Shown here: one piece after another, positions 5,687 through 7,092 of the stretch
Numbering within the stretch: position 1 is the first letter of the stretch
How the letters are laid out: each line of letters begins with the position of its first letter
Origin: Deltaproteobacteria bacterium
GTDB taxonomy: Bacteria > Myxococcota > XYA12-FULL-58-9 > JAUUZB01
DNA length: 7,092 bases
Direction: 5' to 3'
Assembly (NCBI GenBank): GCA_030590185.1
Contig: JAUUZB010000180.1
Coordinates: forward strand, 1-7,092
Made by a program: the position numbers and the translations under genes
Notes under the pieces: generated by a model
Told to the model about the DNA's origin: nothing
Databases searched by the model: none
What the model saw: the letters and a program-made list of their open reading frames with translations, nothing else

Positions 5687-5732
5687 AAAAAAAATATGGT
5701 ATATAGTGGTGCCTGACACTACTACATTCTAC
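5687..5732 (-). terminator. Intrinsic terminator-like structure formed by the right repeat and a T8 run
   Basis: On the minus strand the right palindrome forms an imperfect stem of about 16 pairs around the loop TCAGG. After one further base comes a run of eight T's (plus-strand A's at 5687-5694). This order, hairpin then T-tract directly after the TAG of the surface-protein gene, is that of a Rho-independent terminator. The stem is AT-rich in its lower part and has mismatches, so strength is uncertain. Confidence 0.55.
5696..5732. repeat. Palindromic repeat, right copy (inverted, outer arm diverged)
   Basis: The arm ATGGTATATAGTGGTG (5696-5711) is identical to the left copy's first arm. The five bases CCTGA and CACTAC follow, but the outer arm continues ACATTCTAC instead of TATATACCAT. 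The unit is therefore inverted relative to the left copy, and its outer half has diverged or been replaced where it runs into the flanking gene's 3' end. Confidence 0.75.
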
Positions 5733-7092
5733 GTCTCGCCAGGAGCAAGAGCATGGCGAATGCGGCGAGCAGCGAGGGGACTGCGGCGCAGCCACCGGCC
5801 GGTGGCAGCGGGTCGCCGGCTGGGTCGTCGGCCTCGTAGGCAGCGCCTAGCCAGATGGTCGCTGGCAGCGATTCGTTGCCTGCCAGATCCCGGGCGATGA
5901 TCTCGACCGTGCCGGACAGGCCGCTGACGTCGATGTCGGTGCCGGTCGGGATCCAGTCGCTCATCGCCGGGCCGTCGAGGTAACGCCACCAGAGGTCGAG
6001 GGCGTCGCCCGAGCCTAGGTCCTCGGCCTCCACCACGAGCGTGTCACCTATCTGCGTGGCGCGCACCACGGGCAGCTCGCGGTCCACCCAGAAGCTGATC
6101 GGGATCGGCTCGCTGCGGGTCGCTGGCGCGCCGACCTCGCGGGCGCGGACCTCGATGGTGTGCAGGGCGAGGGTCTTGAGGCGGGGGCTGTGCACGGCGT
6201 AGAGGCCTGCCTCCGGCTCACGGAAGCCGCTCCAGGCGCCGCCGTCCACCCGCGCTTGCAGCTCGTAGCGTCCCAGCGGATCGGAGTCGACTGCCAGCTG
6301 CGCCCAACCGCTCGGCGCGCCCCAGAAACGGCTCGTCGGGAAGCGGAGGCCAACCGGCGCCACGTAGAGTGACTCGGGATCGGCCAGGCGGATGAAGTGG
6401 CTGCGCACCGACTCGCCCCAGCCCGGGGGCGGCACGAAGCAGGTCGAGTTCAGCTCATTGGCCATGTCCGACTCGTCGCACAGGGTCGCATAGAGCGACA
6501 GGTAGGGCACGTCGGTGGGGCCGTAGTCGCGACGGATGGAGTTGATCCGCATCTCGAGCGGGAAGCCGAGCGAGGAGCTGATCGAGTCGGAGAGATCGAT
6601 CTCGATGCGCATGGCGTCGCCGAGGAAGGCGTCGACCGCGATATCGACCACCAGCTCGAATAGATCCGAGAGATCCGAGCTAGGCACCATTTCGTTGTAG
6701 ATCTGCCGGATGTCGAGGAGCGCAATGTCCTCCACCACCAGCTCCAGGCTGCCCTGGGGCGTGCGCTCGATGGAGATCAGCAATACCAAATCGGCCTTGA
6801 GGCCGGAGACCCGCTGCTGGGCACCGTCGATCAACATGAAGATCCCGAACTCGAGGTTGTTGATCGCGATCTCGAATAGCGGGTCCTCCTCGTCGGTGGC
6901 CACCAGGTGACCGGCGCCGAGGCGGATGGTGGGTGGCTCACCGACGCTCAGGGCGGCGAGCATCGGCGCGGCGGGATCGGTGATGCCGACCAGGCGCATG
7001 TCGAAGCTCTGCAACAGGCCAGCGGTGAAGGTGAAGACGTTGCCGGCGAGCGCCTCGATGTCTTCGGCGTCGAGGTTGAAGCAGAGCAGACC
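5722..7092 (-). CDS. Surface protein with Ig-like domains and MYXO-CTERM-like sorting tail, 5' end outside the window
   Basis: The frame is open from the window edge to TAG at 5722-5724, giving 456 visible residues; the true start lies beyond 7092. An in-frame TTG at 7014 could be read as a start, but coding continues upstream of it. The first 220 or so visible residues have alternating hydrophobic strands and an amphipathic stretch (LVLLISIERTPQGSLELVVEDI) but no family I recognise. Residues about 245-337 look Ig-like (YELQARVDGGAWSGF, then LHTIEVRARE), and about 340-415 form a second such module (LWWRYLDG, VEIIARDLAGN). An Asp/Pro-rich spacer leads to GGC, a hydrophobic helix and RRRM, the tripartite tail of exported myxobacterial proteins that are processed at the Cys. 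It is therefore probably cell-surface anchored. It is transcribed in the same direction as the folE-like operon but separated from it by the repeat island. Confidence 0.8.
   Translation of the reverse strand, partial: GLLCFNLDAEDIEALAGNVFTFTAGLLQSFDMRLVGITDPAAPMLAALSVGEPPTIRLGAGHLVATDEEDPLFEIAINNLEFGIFMLIDGAQQRVSGLKADLVLLISIERTPQGSLELVVEDIALLDIRQIYNEMVPSSDLSDLFELVVDIAVDAFLGDAMRIEIDLSDSISSSLGFPLEMRINSIRRDYGPTDVPYLSLYATLCDESDMANELNSTCFVPPPGWGESVRSHFIRLADPESLYVAPVGLRFPTSRFWGAPSGWAQLAVDSDPLGRYELQARVDGGAWSGFREPEAGLYAVHSPRLKTLALHTIEVRAREVGAPATRSEPIPISFWVDRELPVVRATQIGDTLVVEAEDLGSGDALDLWWRYLDGPAMSDWIPTGTDIDVSGLSGTVEIIARDLAGNESLPATIWLGAAYEADDPAGDPLPPAGGCAAVPSLLAAFAMLLLLARRRM
5725..5796 (-). other. MYXO-CTERM-like C-terminal sorting signal
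   Basis: The last 24 codons read GGCAAVPSLLAAFAMLLL followed by LARRRM. The invariant-type Cys (codon 5788-5790), about 17 mostly hydrophobic residues and the Arg cluster match the MYXO-CTERM pattern, which is thought to be handled by a myxosortase. The final Met and the stop lie at the repeat junction. Confidence 0.7.

Larger units (their letters stand above)
5536..5732. mobile_element. REP- or MITE-like island bounded by inverted palindromic repeats
   Basis: The left hairpin (5536-5572) and the reverse complement of the right hairpin (5696-5732) agree at 31 of 37 positions, and at 23 of 24 in their inner parts (5549-5572 against 5696-5719). The 123-bp spacer is visibly AT-richer than the flanking genes and ends in a run of eight A's. 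The size, inverted ends, palindromic cores and lack of a transposase fit a non-autonomous element or a paired REP unit of the BIME type. No clear target-site duplication was found, so the outer limits are uncertain. Confidence 0.6.

Noticed and set aside
5536..5732. CRISPR array
   Set aside because: There are only two repeat units, and they are inverted and not direct, with a 123-bp spacer.
7012..7014. TTG as start of the right-hand gene
   Set aside because: The frame remains open and protein-like for 26 more codons to the window edge, so this is more likely an internal Leu codon of a truncated gene.

Overview
The window reads as a high-GC bacterial segment, most likely from Myxococcota or a related deltaproteobacterial lineage. 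The clues are strongly G/C-biased third codon positions, a receiver/AAA+/Fis-type regulator, secreted PEGA and Ig-like proteins, and a partial surface protein ending in a MYXO-CTERM-like tail (Gly-Gly-Cys, a hydrophobic helix, then Arg-Arg-Arg). The first 25 bases are an uninterrupted G run, typical of a sequencing or contig-end artefact. The lineage is an inference; no rRNA or tRNA marker is present.

Left half, plus strand (255-3371): a two-gene operon. A POTRA-less Omp85/BamA-like outer-membrane beta-barrel is followed 12 nt later by a response regulator with receiver, AAA+ and Fis-type helix-turn-helix parts. A sigma-54-like -24/-12 element sits just upstream of the barrel gene. The regulator has the phosphorylation and ATPase residues but lacks the GAFTGA loop that normally contacts sigma-54, so its mode of action is open.

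Middle, minus strand (5504 down to 3392): a tightly coupled three-gene operon with ATGA stop/start overlaps at both junctions. The order is a divergent GTP cyclohydrolase I (FolE family), a stand-alone RibD C-terminal/dihydrofolate-reductase-like enzyme, and a secreted protein with two PEGA-like modules around an Ig-like core. The first two suggest a pterin or folate-like pathway. The FolE-like protein keeps its zinc and catalytic residues but appears to have lost several triphosphate-contacting residues. This operon converges on the regulator gene with only 20 nt between stop codons.

Between this operon and the next gene (about 5505-5721) lies an AT-richer island. It is bounded by two inverted copies of a 37-bp palindromic repeat with a GTGTCAGGCAC core, and resembles a REP- or MITE-like non-autonomous element. 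The spacer holds a 31-codon open frame. The right-hand copy overlaps the stop codon of the flanking gene and, with a run of eight A's (T's on the minus strand), looks like its transcription terminator.

Right end, minus strand (7092 down to 5722): the 3' part of a large surface protein gene. Its frame is open to the window edge, so it is truncated by the window. No tRNA, rRNA, CRISPR array or intact transposase gene was seen.
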